The position numbers were made by a program, and so were the translations under genes. From assembly GCA_023935145.1 (NCBI GenBank), contig CM043699.1:70084138-70148137 (forward strand): a DNA stretch of 64,000 nucleotides, written 5' to 3'. The notes beneath the pieces were generated by a model that was given only the letters and a program-made list of their open reading frames with translations, was not told where the DNA came from and ran no database searches. Origin of the DNA: Bretschneidera sinensis. Lineage: Eukaryota > Streptophyta > Magnoliopsida > Brassicales > Akaniaceae. Shown here piece by piece: positions 1-10,974 of this stretch (positions are counted from its first letter, which is position 1; every line of letters begins with the position of its first letter).

Positions 1-1121
1 GGCCACCCTCAAGGGCAGTAACACTAGGAAGCTGAAAGTAAAGGATGCAACTAGGGTTTTCAGCTTAGAGAGAAAACAGGTAGTGGCGTGCCAAATAGTT
101 GTATATGTGCACACACTACAATAAAAGATTTGATTTTAGGATTCTAAAGATTGTAAAGTGATAATCTAAAAGTTAGATCAGGGTTTATGAAATTATAGGT
201 AAAGAAAATTCAAGAATGTGTTCTTGAATTGATTATCGTAATGTGATGATGATAAAATTGTTTTGGATTATTTTTAGAATATATTAAATCAATGAGTATT
301 GATTGAAATTTTTTTGATGAAAATATGATTTTGCAATAAAAGAAAAATGTTTTGGGATGAAAAATCTTAAAAATCGCATAACAAACTGAAGCAAAACAAA
401 TTTTCTAGTCCAAATTCAAAGAGAAATAATTTACTCGGTTAAATCAGTTCTCAGAGTTTTCAGAAATGTTGGAAAGATATGGAAATATAATTTCATAATC
501 CACAAACCATGATTTAAAATTCTAAGAATTTATTTTTCTATTATTAAAAAATGTAAGTGTTCAAATCAACAAAAAAATGTTTTTTTTTCTTCTAAAATTC
601 ACAATTTTACTCGTTTTTTAGATTCCAAATTAGTTTTGACTTGGAATTCGAAATCTAAATTTTATTTATTGAAATAAATTATTTTTTTTTCAAGAATTAT
701 ATGTTTCCTAATTAAGAATTGTTCTTAATTTTCAATTAAAGTTTTAAGAAATTGGAGTTTGATTAGGAATGAAACTCCAAAATCCTTAAGAAATTTAAAA
801 CCTATTTAAATATGATTAGAAAAGTCTTAGAAACCTAATTTGATTAGGGTAAGAAATATTAGAATTAAGCCATAACTACAATATATTACATTTAAATTTT
901 ATATATGCAATATGATTGTACGTATATTTAAGGATGGGTGATTATGGACTTAAGACCAAATAAGTGAGCTATGTAATTGGTCATTATTCAATGTGATTGA
1001 ATGTGTGGTTGTAATATTTGTTCTCTAATTTTGGGATATGTAATTTTAAATGGGTTTGTATACCTCGCCTCTCTTTTATCTTTTATTGTAAAATTTTATC
1101 TCCCACTTATTGTAACTTCCC
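1..1121 (+). repeat. Copia family C leader region, truncated at window edge
   Basis: No gene is seen here. The stretch is AT-rich and is homologous, in inverted orientation, to 14880-15760, the untranslated leader of the minus-strand copia remnant. Shared segments include the coil around 180-260 and the stretch near 905-925. Here the leader runs straight into integrase sequence at 1122, so gag and protease have been lost from this copy. The first 120 bases match nothing else I can place in the window. Confidence 0.6.
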
Positions 1122-1471
1122 TTGATCCACACAAACTTTTGTCAGCCATTAAGTTCAATTGCTAGGGAAGGTTATTCTTACATCATTATCGTCACCGATG
1201 ACTATTTGTGGTTAGGGTATGTATTTGTTATGAAGTATAATTTGAATCCTTTGAAAAATTCAAGGAAATTAGACATGAAGTGGAAAAATAAACTGGCAAA
1301 AGTATCGAAGTTCTTCGATTTGATCAAAGAGGTGGAAGAAGCTCCATCAACAAACATAAAGGGTGTCTTGATCTTTCTTGATCATAACTTCTGTAGTCTT
1401 CAACATATAACAAGTTCTAGAAGCATAGATTCAAACTCATTCAAGTGCTAGTTTATAACATACTTTGATAT
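1122..1471 (+). pseudogene. Ty1/copia integrase core fragment (family C)
   Basis: This is the start of a copia integrase core. HTNFCQPLSSIAREGYSY followed by IVTDDY resembles the beginning of the rve domain in plant copia elements, with the first catalytic Asp in TDDY. The reading then matches KYNLNPLKN, but a frameshift near 1300-1320 moves the RSDRGGEY-type segment (second catalytic Asp) into another frame. The fragment ends exactly where the gypsy LTR begins at 1472. Its last 253 bp are repeated at 13765-14016 on the other side of that element. It cannot encode an active integrase. Confidence 0.75.
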
Positions 1472-1615
1472 TGCCAAATATTGCATATTTTGGTCCCTTA
1501 GTTTACATTTGTTAATTCTTTAGTTGTATCTTAATATGATATTTTGTGTCAGTTCTACGATTTTTAATGTTTCACTAAATTGCTAGAATTGTCCGTACAG
1601 ATCAGTCATTTTTGT

Positions 1616-1987
1616 GGATTAAATTGTATTGATTTATGAAGAACCAGGAGATGAGCCATATATGCTTGGAAAGATCTGGATGTCTATTTTCTAGAGAATT
1701 TTACGGCTCGTAAATATGATTTTTCTAGAGAAAGTTATGGCAGTTTTAGTAGACAAAGATTAGGCTGTGCATGATTTCAGCGTGGCAGAAGTGATTTTTG
1801 CGGACTAAACTATAATGATTCAAGAAGAAATAGGAGATGAACCATATATGCTTGGAAAGATCCGGATGTCTATTTTCTGGAGAATTTTATGGCTCGTAAA
1901 TATGATTTTTCTAGAGAAAGTTATGACAGTTTTAGTAGACAAGGGTCAGGTTGTGCATGATTTCAGCGTGGGCAGAAGTTTTGAAGG
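1616..1987 (+). repeat. 186-bp tandem duplication inside G1 LTR
   Basis: Two adjacent units of about 186 bp (about 1616-1801 and 1802-1987) each contain ATATGCTTGGAAAGATC, GATGTCTATTTTCT and CATGATTTCAGCGTGG. The same pair is present in the 3' LTR (about 6725-7098). A single unit occurs in the unrelated-looking gypsy LTR at 33435-35006 and in G3 near 44346-44520. It lies upstream of the TATA box, a position where enhancer repeats of LTRs are often found. Open frames across the unit are not conserved as protein and are not called as genes. Confidence 0.8.
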
Positions 1988-2090
1988 GCATGTGAAGGTT
2001 TAAATCCCACATCCCACATCGGTTGGAAACACATTCTACATCCCACATCCCACATGGGATTGGAAACACATTGCACTCATGGAGTTCCCC

Positions 2091-2097
2091 TATAAAA
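2091..2097 (+). promoter_or_regulatory. TATA box of G1 5' LTR
   Basis: TATAAAA in the context CCCCTATAAAAGCC, about 620 bp into the LTR. The same box is kept in the 3' LTR at 7174-7180. It is the best candidate for the U3 promoter of G1. The transcription start was not determined. Confidence 0.6.
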
Positions 2098-3050
2098 GCC
2101 CCATTTCACTTCATCAAATGGGTGTGCAATCTCGGAAGCTTTGCTACCAAGGGGTGCAATCTGGAGGATTTTGCTACCAATCAGAGGGACCGCCACATAG
2201 CAGCTGCGAGTGGAATTTCTCTCTCAATGTATTGTTAGTTTTAATTTATTTCTTTTAAGTTTTAAAGTTTAATGTTTAGCACTATAATATTTGCTCTAAT
2301 TTTTCTCTTGAGATTTTTGTTGTCCATAATATTTATAGGTAACTAAGTTATCAAGTGGGGCTAGGGATGAATTTTCATAGTAGATGGTATTTTTGTTTAT
2401 TTTTTAATTTATTTATTTGATTTTTAATTACTAAAACTCTTTTTTTTTTTTTATCATTCTCAATTCATTGGTGATGTTTTCTTCTCCGAATAATCATAGA
2501 ATTTATTCTGTTTATGGATTCAGTTATACTTTCTCTATTGAATGGATTAGCTCTTTGATTATGTTTGGATCAATTATTCATTTATATTGATTTAATTCTT
2601 TGCTGCAATATCGCTTCTTGAGTATATTGTCGTCGTTGGATTTTCTCAATAGTGATAATAATTTATGTATTTTAAAAGTGGTGAATGATTTTTCAAAGGG
2701 TTACATTTGGTTTAATCTTGGTTTATAAATCTACACCTTCCGATTGGGAATTTTGAGAATTGAGTTCTCAATTGAGTTATTCAATGAATTAAGAATAATT
2801 AAAATACCAGATTTGTGCAAGGGATTCCCGACACTTTATTGTTTGTCAAATTTGAGTACTTTCTCTGTTAGTCACTTTGCTTCACTTTAATTTGCATTCG
2901 AAAATTAATCTTTGTTCTCCATTAATCATTTAATATTTTTCTTTAGTTTCTTTGTTCCTTCTACTATTCTTTAAATTTGCCTCTCTATGGAATCAACACC
3001 CCAAAGCTATGCTACAACTACCGCGTTATCCTTTGGGTGTGATCAAAATT

Positions 3051-3068
3051 TGGTGCCATTGCCGAGGA
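3051..3068 (+). other. Primer binding site of G1 (tRNA-Asp type)
   Basis: TGGTGCCATTGCCGAGG follows the LTR end by 5 bp. It differs at three positions from the complement of the 3' end of plant tRNA-Asp (TGGCGCCGTTGCCGGGG). An Asp-type primer site is typical of many plant Athila/Tat-group gypsy elements. Confidence 0.75.
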
Positions 3069-3214
3069 GACGGTAGAAGAATTGCTAGATAGTTTTTCTT
3101 TTCAGAAGTTTGTAAAGGCGGCAACTTCGTTCCTTCTTTTAGCTTGCTGCATTATTTTTTTCTTTTTTTCTTCTTTCTTTTTATAGTATTTTTTTAATTA
3201 TTTTTTTTATCTTG

Positions 3215-4400
3215 CATGCACAGATATAGAGACACCTTGGGTAGATATTCTTGTAAGCCTGTGCTAGAGTCAGAATCAAACTTTTTAAATCCTTTATTTG
3301 ACAATCCATCTAGTCCTGAAGAAATGAGTGAACACGAAAATCAACCCACTAGGACCCTTTAGTATTACCTCCACCCAACACACATAGCCACACCATCATG
3401 CATCATGTTTCTAGCTAATACTCACCAACTAGATTTTAAAACAGGGATGATACAGTTACTCCCTACGTTCCATTGATTGGAAAATGAAAACCCATATATG
3501 CACATTAGGGAGTTTAAGGAAGTAGTTGTGACTTTTCATAGTCAAAATGCAACTGATGACAGTGTGAGACTTAAGTTCTTTCCTTTCTCTTTGAAGGATA
3601 GAGCTAAGAGTTGGCTATACTCATTAAGACCAGGATCTATTAGGTCATGGAATGAGATGACTCAGGTTTTTTTTGATAAATACTTTCCCCAACATAAGAC
3701 CAACACTTTAAAAAGGCAAATCACCCCAATTTTAGCTGGAAACGTGAAAACCAGCCACCTACACAACCCCCTAGATCATATCCTGCACCATATCATGCGC
3801 TTGCATCTTCCAGGAGTCATTTAGAAGACACTTTGCATGCTTTTATTAAGGCACAAGGTAAGACTAACCAAAGATGTGAATCGTTGATTACGCAGGTTAT
3901 TGAAGAAAATAAGGAGATAAAAAGCCAAGTGTCTAAATTGATAAACTCTTTGAGTGTGAATGAGCGAGGTAAGTTCCTTTCTTAAGCTTAGTCAACACCC
4001 CATGGTCAACATATGGGGCAAGAGAATTTGAAGGATGTGAATGCCATTATGACATGAAGTGGTAAGTCATTACACATCCCAACAACAAACAAATCAGAGG
4101 ATGTGGAAAAGGGTCAAGATAGTAGTGATGTCGAGCTACCCAAGGAACCTGAGGTGACAAAGAGTCCTGTTAAGGTACCATTCCCTCAAGCTTTAAAATC
4201 AAGCAAGCGAACTCTGTATCCAAACAATGATATCCTAGAGAATCTAAGGCAAGTAAAAATCAATCTTCCTCTTTTGCATATGATTAGACAAGTTCCTACT
4301 TATGTAAAAGTTCTCAAGGATCTGTGTACAGTTAAGAGGAAACACCATGTAAAGAAGACAACGTTCCTGACAGAGCAAGTTAGTGCTCTAATTAAGTAGC
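3215..4400 (+). pseudogene. gag: Gypsy gag (Athila/Tat group), broken
   Basis: This is the capsid gene of G1. From an ATG near 3215 the reading goes through a disordered N-terminal part and then ENENPYMHIREFKEV, the start of the retrotransposon gag domain. LKFFPFSLKDRAKSWLY and FFDKYFPQHKTNTLKRQI follow (3477-3740). The middle of gag is shortened after about 3750. The C-terminal part continues in another frame with ITQVIEENKEIKSQVSKL, and then the basic stretch at 4103-4399 ending in SALIK. Stops near 3360, 3984 and 4054 and a frame change make it a pseudogene. No zinc knuckle was seen, as is common in this group. Confidence 0.8.
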
Positions 4401-4983
4401 GGATTCCTCCCAAGTACAAGGATCCTGGTTATCCAACCATTACATGCAGCATTGGAAATCATGAGGTTGGGCAAGCTTTGCTAGATTTAGGAGCTAGCGC
4501 GAATCTAATGCTATATTCTATTTATTTACAATTGGGGTTGGGAGAAATCAAACCAACCATTATGGTATTGCAAATAGCTGACTGTTCAGTCAAAGTACCA
4601 TGGGTTATGGTACAGGATGTTCTAATTCAAATTGACAAATTTTATTATCCTGTTGATTTCCTAATCCTTGACACTAGCTCTATTGTTGATACTACTTTTA
4701 AAATTCCTTTGATTTTAGGTAGGCTGTTCCTTGCCACTGCTAATGCTCTTATTAATTGTAGGAATGGGCTCATGAAGCTATCTTTTGGAAACATGACCCT
4801 TGAGGTGAATATCTTCCGTATTGCAAAACAACCAAAAGATGATGACGAGAGCCACCAGGCATACATGATTGACTCACTCATGGATAGGAGAGTTTCTATA
4901 GCTCATGATTTTGATCCCCTTGAGTATTTTCTTGTTAATTATGAGTTTAATTCTATTAATGATCCATCTGATGTAGTTGATAT
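4401..4983 (+). pseudogene. Gypsy retropepsin-like aspartic protease of G1
   Basis: After a stop at 4398 the frame continues as RIPPKYKDPGYP and then ALLDLGASANLM (about 4470-4505). This is the retropepsin active site, read as D-L-G-A-S as in plant Athila/Tat proteases. VDKFYYPVDFLILDT and IPLILGRLFLATANA follow, the latter giving the second conserved block near 4700-4740. The domain would cut the gag-pol polyprotein. It is the best preserved part of G1, in one open frame from 4478 to beyond 4980. The linker after it (NYEFNSINDPSDVVD) leads toward RT. Confidence 0.8.
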
Positions 4984-5207
4984 TTGTGCTATTTTTTTTA
5001 TAGAACTAAGGATTATTGCACTCGGACATGGCAACCGAAGTTTGAGGAGTTGCTTGAGAGAAGTGCAAAACAAATTCCTTCAAGTGTGGAAGCACCCAAA
5101 GTTGAATTGAAGCCTCTGCCTAAGGGTTTAAAGCATGTTTTCCTTGGTCCAGGTGACACTTTTCCTGTTAGAGTCTGGCTGAAGACGTAAAACTTAGCAC
5201 TCATGGG
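4984..5207 (+). pseudogene. Remnant of RT start joined to the pol tail
   Basis: A frameshift near 4990-5010 leads to PKFEELLERSAKQIPSSV and then LKPLPKGLKHVFLGP, the linker that normally precedes gypsy RT. At about 5165 it jumps directly to the tail of pol, which in one frame reads LAEDVKLSTHGR. All of RT, RNase H and integrase is therefore missing, about 3-4 kb compared with a full element. The same tail ends the coding part of G2 (minus, near 26700) and G3 (minus, near 43030). This makes G1 non-autonomous. Confidence 0.75.
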
Positions 5208-6590
5208 AGGTACCCCACATCATATCCTTTATGTTTTTATTATTTTTCATATTTCCTGTTACTATTTATTTCTAGTTTTTTAATTTTCCAGTATTACTTT
5301 AGTCTTTATTTTTCAGGGACAATGTGTACTTCAATTCAAGTTTGGGGGTATGCTATGAGCCATGCCAGTCCAGCTAGTTATCCATCTCCCAAGTAAGCTC
5401 TTTCCATAGTATTCACACATTGAGGACAATGTGTAATGTAAGTTTGGGGCTATGGGAGACACATTACACACACTTTGTCCCAGTTTTTTGTTGTTTTTTT
5501 TCTTCATTTTAAAGAGAAGATAAATGCATGCTCATGTTATTTTGAAATTTTGGGTGATCTGAACAAATATTGTGATGCGATTTCATTGAAAAGCTTAAAA
5601 TCTTGAACACATGATCTGATGATAGAGTTTTAAAGTTTAGTTACTTACTTTAGGCATTTGAGAATTCATATGTTTGATCTAATTTGACACGAGCATATTA
5701 GCACAAAATAGTGTGAGGTGTGACACGTGATTTTAATGTGTATGTTTCCATGACTTAACTGAAACTAGATGACTTGTTGGATAAGCACTTTGGCATAGAA
5801 AAGTATATATAAAAAAAAATTGCAAAAAAAAGAGAAAAATGCTCATGATGATCATTAATAAACTTTTCACTCAGTAACTGGACCTCTTGCCTCAGTAAGT
5901 AGTGAGTGTTCACGTCAAAAGGTGGGAGTTTTATTCATAATGATCATTGAAAAAATTTTCGCTGAGTAACTGGACCTCTTGCCTCAGTAAGCAGTGAGTG
6001 TTCACATCAAAAGGTGAGAATTTTGCTTGGTAGCATTAAGGCCAGTTTAGTTTTGTAGCCTTTTTGACTCGAGTTAGTAAGTCTTTAGGGGTGCCTTTAC
6101 ACCTAATTCCCTAAAACCATCTGGTTTGGGAGTCATTGACTCAACACTCGCTACATGGGTTAATTAGAAAGCTTAAGGGAACTAAACATAGCAGAGCCTT
6201 ATAATAAAAGAGAGAAGAAAATAAAACTATGCTATCGTTGTTCATTTTGATGAGAAATTCTGTGAATCTTGAGACATTGAGACATTACACATTAGAGTTA
6301 TTTGGAAGCTTCATTTTTATGTGCTAGTTCACTTTACACAGATTCGAGCTTATGATGCCTTAGCCAGCCTCTTATAAGTAATTAGATTTTAAAATTCCTA
6401 TTCATTGCGAAGTTGGGTTTATATTTTAAGCTTGCTCATGAATGAATATCATGGTTTTGTGTGCTACTTAAATTTTTGGACACCATGAATGATGGATTTA
6501 CCTTCGTGTTCTTTGTTTTTCATTTAGTTTTTTTATTATTTTGTTTTGCTAAGGGACTAGCAAAATGTAAGTTTGGAGGTGTTTGATGAG
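5208..6590 (+). other. Non-coding 3' region of G1 with three polypurine-like boxes
   Basis: No gene is seen. Three G-rich boxes of the type AAGTTTGGGGG lie at about 5336-5347, 5439-5450 and 6569-6580. The first two each follow a GGACAATGTGTA block, and the third is next to the 3' LTR, where the plus-strand primer tract is expected. A 92-bp tandem duplication spans about 5847-6030 (shared core GGACCTCTTGCCTCAGTAAG). Inverted homologues occur in G2 (25438-26690) and G3 (42548-43010). Confidence 0.75.
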
Positions 6591-7361
6591 TGCCAAATAT
6601 TGCATATTTTGGCCCCTTAATTTACGTTTGTTAATTCTTTAGTTGTGTCCTAATATGATATTTTGTGTTAGTTATACAATTTTTAATGTTTCACTAAATT
6701 GCTAGAATTGCCCGTACAGATCAGTCATTTTTGTGGTTTAAGCTGTATTGATTCAGGAAGAACCAGGAGATAAGCCTTATATGCTTAGAAAGATCCGGAT
6801 GTCTATTTTCTGTAGAATTTACGGCTCATAAATATGATTTTTTTTAGAGAAAGTTATGGCAGTTTCAGTCGACAAAGGTCAGGCTGTGCATGATTTCAGC
6901 GTGGCAGAAGTGATTTTTGCGGACTAAACTGTAATGATTCAGGAAGAAACAGTAAATGAGCCATATATACTTGGAAAGATTCGGATGTCTATTTTCTGGA
7001 GAATGTTACGGCTCGTAAATATGATTTTTCTAGAGAAAGTTATGGCAGTTTTAGTAGACAAAGGTCAGGTTGTGCATGATTTTAGCGTGGGCAGAAGTTT
7101 TGAAGGGCATGTGAAGGCTTAAATCCCACATCCCACATGGGATTTGAAACACATTGCACTCATGGAGTTCCCTTATAAAAGCCCCATTTCACTTCATCAA
7201 ATGGGTGTGCAATCTCGAAGGCTTTTCTACCAAGGGGTGCAATCCGGAGGATTTTGCTATCAATCGGGGGGACTGCCACACAGCAGCTGCGAGTGGAATT
7301 TCTCTCTCCATGTATTGTTAGTTTTAATTTATTTCTTTTAAGTTTTAAAGTTTAATGTTTA
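6591..7361 (+). repeat. 3' LTR of G1, first part
   Basis: This part is homologous to 1472-2270, including the duplicated 186-bp unit and the TATA box. It breaks off at GTTTA, where copia T1 is inserted, and resumes at 13002. Confidence 0.85.
7357..7361. other. Target-site duplication, left of copia T1
   Basis: GTTTA here and again at 12997-13001. Both copies abut the T1 LTR ends inside the G1 3' LTR. A 5-bp duplication is normal for LTR retrotransposons. Confidence 0.85.
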
Positions 7362-8238
7362 TGTGGGGAAACCACCCTAATGATGCCCAGGTGATGGTCT
7401 TCTAATCACCCAAGTCTAGAATAACTTGTAAAGAAAAGATACAACAACCAAAGCAAAGAAAGAAGACAAGCAATCGTTATCGAGGTTCGGCAATAGCCTA
7501 CGTGCCTGTGAGTTCCTCTGAACTCTCTACACTAAATCAATGGTTCTTACAAGTTACAGCAACTCTTCTTCAAGAATCCACAAGTTCTTGAAGGAACTAA
7601 GAAGAGAACAAGAAAGTGATAAGGTCTTGAGTTACCTTGGAACTTTCCCCCTTGGAAATTCCACTTACAAGTCCCTTGAATCGCCTCTCTATACTACTCT
7701 CTCTTACTTTACAACCAGCCTCTCTAATGAGTCTCTTTTGTATGTCTGTGTCTTTGCACTCTCACACAATTCTCTCATTCACATGTTCTATCACACACTT
7801 GTGTTTCACATCATACTTGTTGTTGAGATTGAATCTAGGTGACCCTTTATATAGTGCACCAACTTCTTAACTAATCTTGAAGGTCAATATCCACCCTTAG
7901 ATCTTAAGGACTAATCAACCATAGCCTTTGATCAAGTCTAAGTGATCCTGTGAGTATTGATCATGCATCCACGCACTTAACAAAAGAGGCTAAAAACGAT
8001 CCTTAGTGTGCCTTCAGGCAGCGGCCTAGAACAGGGCGCGTTGTGGCCTGATCCAGGGCTGAAAACATTCCACTTCTCACCATTTTGGGTGCTGCGGCTT
8101 GGGGTAGTCTGAGCCGCAGCAGACACTGGTGCTGAGCCTCCTCCATGCTGGGTACCATGGCACACACTGGGGTGCACACTTTGTACATACTGAACTTCAT
8201 TCTTCTTCTCCCATTTAATCCTTTGACAAACTCCAACA
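7362..8238 (-). repeat. 3' LTR of T1
   Basis: Reads TGTGGGGAAACC...CCAACA on the plus strand (877 bp), so TGTTGG...CA on the coding strand. The other copy is 12099-12996. A TATA box lies on the minus strand at 7846-7853 (TATATAAA). A GC-richer segment at about 8000-8180 holds GCGGCC/GGCGCG-like words unlike the surrounding AT-rich DNA. The polypurine tract (AGGTAGAGAT on the coding strand) adjoins at about 8239-8250. Confidence 0.85.
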
Positions 8239-8389
8239 ATCTCTACCTTTGTCTAACCGATTAAACCCGAACCCATTGTGTAGAGAACTCAGGATCCAAA
8301 CTCATCTTGAGTCATCATTCAACCGACTCCAATCCTAAGAAGTTCAATGCAATGATTGAACCTTCTTTGAGGTAGAACTTTGGTACCTA

Positions 8390-8762
8390 AATCTGTAGGA
8401 CTTTCTTCCGTGGCCATCTTATCCACATGAATGCATCATTTCGTAACATTTTCTCGAATGAAATGATACCAAACATCCATGTGCTTTGTCATCTCATGGA
8501 ACACCGGATTCTTCCACAAGTGCCGCGCACTTTGGATATCCGAAGACACAACCACCTCCTCTTTTAGGACCATCCACTCATCCAATAACCCTTTGCACCA
8601 TATAGCCTCCTTTATGGCTTCTGTAGCCATTGTGTACTCAGTCTTAGTTGTTAAGAGTGCTACCACTGGCTGCCACTGAGCCTTCACGTACCTCAGCACC
8701 CACTTCATCCCAAGGCAAAGCTCCTTTTCGGGATTACTCATAAACCTGCTGAGAACTCTCAT
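8390..8762 (-). pseudogene. T1 RNase H with in-frame catalytic deletion
   Basis: Copia RNase H would remove RNA from the RNA-DNA hybrid. The coding strand reads VLSRFMSNPEKE, LRYVK, then directly AQWQPVVALLTTKTEYTMA, IWCKGLLDEW and MTKHMDVWYHFIRENVTK. Compared with T2, 51 codons are missing between LRY(V/L)K and AQ(W/L)QPV. These include the segment with the acidic DSDYGAN motif. The corresponding break points in T2 (46650 and 46803) share GAAGG, which suggests template switching or a microhomology-mediated deletion. Also, EAEY reads KTEY. Confidence 0.85.
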
Positions 8763-9460
8763 TTAATGAGAAATGTCGGGTCTAGTGCTGATCATCATGA
8801 CCATGACTGATCCAACCACACTAGAGTAAGGGACCATTTCCATTTCCTTCTTCTCCTCATCCATTCCAGGACATTGTTCGCTAGAGAACTTGAAATGACC
8901 AGCAAGAGGAATTTTCACTTGTTTACCATCTTCCATAGAAAACTTGTTTAGCACCTTTTCTATGAAAGAAGACCCAGAAACCTTCAACCTGTTGCTTTCC
9001 CTTTCCCGAATTCTTCTCATCTCAAGGATCTTTTGTGCAAGGCTAAGATCCTTTCTCTTGAAATCCTCATTGAGTTGAGATGTAAACCTTTCCATCCTCT
9101 CCCTGTTGTTCCGAACCAACAACATATCTACGACATAGATGAGGATACTCACCATTTTCTCCACCTCGTGTCCAGGTGAGAAAGTTTATGTGAAATCTAT
9201 GCCTTTTCTTTGCGTGAACCCCTTCGCCACCAGCCTAGCCTCATTCTGGACTTCATCCCCTGGAGAGTTCCCTTCTTTGATCTCGTAAGTGCACTTACAA
9301 TCCACAACTCTCTGTTTTCCCGGAATGTGCACCAATTCTCAAGAGCTATTCTTCCTCAAAGAGTCCATTTCTTCCTCCATGGCTAGCTTCCATCTTGACG
9401 AAACCTTACATCCCATAACATCAATGTAAGTCTTTGGTTCACTTATCCCTCCTTCTGTCC
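8763..9460 (-). pseudogene. T1 copia reverse transcriptase, internally deleted
   Basis: The N-terminal part (coding strand, about 9400 to 9170) gives [29 protein letters not shown] and KGIDFT. After a stop and TFSP it jumps to EKMVSILIYVVDMLLV. The palm YVDD motif is read as YVVD, so the first catalytic Asp is lost, and the fingers/palm segment between is deleted. The C-terminal part IEKVLNKFSMEDGKQVKIP and MISTRPDISH matches T2. The enzyme is certainly inactive. Confidence 0.85.
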
Positions 9461-9762
9461 AAGGAGTTGCTACATCCACAGCTGCAAAACCATGTCTTAA
9501 AGGTGGTTTGACTAGCCTTCTTTTCCGGTCCCTTGTGAGTTGATAGTCATTCTGACTTGCTGCATCATCCCCTTCTAGTTCAGCCTCCTCTCGAGTGTCC
9601 TAAGCTTGGCATTAATCAATGGGCTTTACTTGGTCCGAACCCTCTTGCCTTCCTTGCTCTACATGAACTAAATTCTCCTTGATGCTATGCTCCACAAATA
9701 CCGAACTGGTTTGCTCACTAGCCCCTGCAGGGTTAGTTTTCTCCAAATAGGGAAATAACAAT
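9461..9762 (-). pseudogene. T1 linker between integrase and RT
   Basis: Low-complexity acidic coding sequence connects integrase and RT, with stops. It corresponds to 45370-45620 in T2, where QLTRDRGRR-type residues precede RT. No domain is recognised beyond this connector. Confidence 0.6.
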
Positions 9763-10410
9763 TCATTTAAAAATAACATCCCTATTTATTATGAGTCTCA
9801 ATCTTTCTTGCTCTAAGGACCACAACCTATACCCTTTAGCCCCTTCCCCATATCTTAGCAACACACACTTTCTAGATCCTGGGCTAAGCTTATCATCCTT
9901 TTGATGTACATATGCAGCACACCCAAAAGTTCTAAGGTTGTCCAACTCAGGGGGTTTCCCACTCCACATCTCCAATGGAGTCTTGAGCTCTAAAGCTCTA
10001 AAGAGTGATCTATTTACCAAGTATGCAGCAGTAGACACAGCTTCCCCCAAAAAACATTCGGGTAATCCGGATCCCATTAACTTGCACCTAACCTTTTCCA
10101 TAAGGGTCTTATTCATCCTCTTAGCAACTCCACTTTGCTGAGGGGTTTTCACAACCGTTCTATGTCTTAGAATGCTATTTAACTTACAAAATTGATCAAG
10201 TTCCTTGTTAAAAAATTCTAAGCCATTATCGGTTCTTAACACCTTAACTACCCTGCCCGTTTGAGTCTCTACCAGCTTTTTCCACACCACTAATTTATTC
10301 AAAGCATCTGATTTATTTTTAAGAAAATAAACCCAAACCTTTCTTAAATAATCATCAATTAAAGACAAAAAGTAAAGATTACCTCCCTGTGTTGGTGTTC
10401 TTGCTGGTCC
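9763..10410 (-). pseudogene. T1 copia integrase core
   Basis: The DDE integrase would join cDNA to target DNA. Coding strand: SLIDDYLRKVWVYFLKN (first Asp), VKVLRTDNGLEFF (second Asp), TPQQSGVAKRMNKTLMEK. In the last block the catalytic Glu of the usual GVAERMN is Lys. The C-terminal part follows with GKPPELDNLRTFGCAAYVH and RKCVLLRYGEGAKGYRLW, ending in RDVIFK near 9763. The open frame is 201 codons, but the Glu-to-Lys change alone should abolish catalysis. Confidence 0.9.
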
Positions 10411-10974
10411 CTAAAGGTCCGAATGAATGTAGTCAAGAATGCCCTTAGACTTGTGCACTCCGGTGTTGAAGCTGACCCGGCCTTGCTTCCCAAGAATGCA
10501 ACACTCGCAGAAATCCAATTTCTCTACTTTGTCACCATCAAGTAGACCATTCTTGCTGAGAACTTGTAGGCTCTTTTCGCTTATATGTCCCAAGCGAGTG
10601 TGCCAAAGGGATGCCCTATCCATCTCAGCTATCAAGCTTGCTGCTTGATCTTTTATTGCTGCTTTGATCACTACCAAAGATCCCTTGGTCACCTTGATCT
10701 TTCCTCCCTCTACCTTGTATGTATACCCCATGGAATTCAACTGCCCCAATGAGATTAAATTTCTCCTCAAATCCAGGAGATACCTTACATTTCGCAGCAG
10801 CCTTGTGACTCTATCAAACATCCTCAGCTGGATATCTCCTATTCCCCTCACTTGGTAAGAAGTTTCATTCCTCAGGAAAACCTTTCCATCATCGGTTTCA
10901 TTGAAATTCTTGAACCAATCCCAGTGAGGGCACATGTGATGAGTGCACATGTGATGAGTGCACCCGGTATCCAA
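10411..10974 (-). pseudogene. T1 copia protease and GAG-pre-integrase region
   Basis: MDTGCTHHM at the start is the aspartic protease active site (D-T-G) of copia elements. A short duplication THHMCTHHMCPH follows, a tandem repeat of 'cacatgtgatgagtg' seen at 10930-10960. VRYLLDLRRNLISLGQL is the second conserved protease block. LWHTRLGHISEKSLQVL and CECCILGKQGRVSF then give the GAG-pre-integrase zinc-binding HHCC-type region. The frame stays open into HSDL at the integrase border, where a stop separates it from the core. Confidence 0.88.

Larger units (their letters stand above)
1472..3045 (+). repeat. 5' LTR of gypsy element G1
   Basis: This LTR starts TGCCAAATATTGCAT and ends near GTGTGATCA, directly before a primer binding site. 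A second copy lies at 6591-7361 plus 13002-13764, interrupted by a copia insertion. Inspection of about 175 bp suggests roughly 8 percent divergence between the two, so the insertion is not recent. The exact start is uncertain by up to 6 bp, because the 3' copy reads TGATGAGTGCC. The LTR contains an internal tandem duplication and a TATA box. Confidence 0.85.

Noticed and set aside
1815..2003. Open frame in the G1 LTR, repeated at 6934-7122 and partly at 33699-33920
   Set aside because: It lies in a duplicated LTR module, is absent from one unit of each pair, and resembles no protein. Repeat conservation explains its recurrence.
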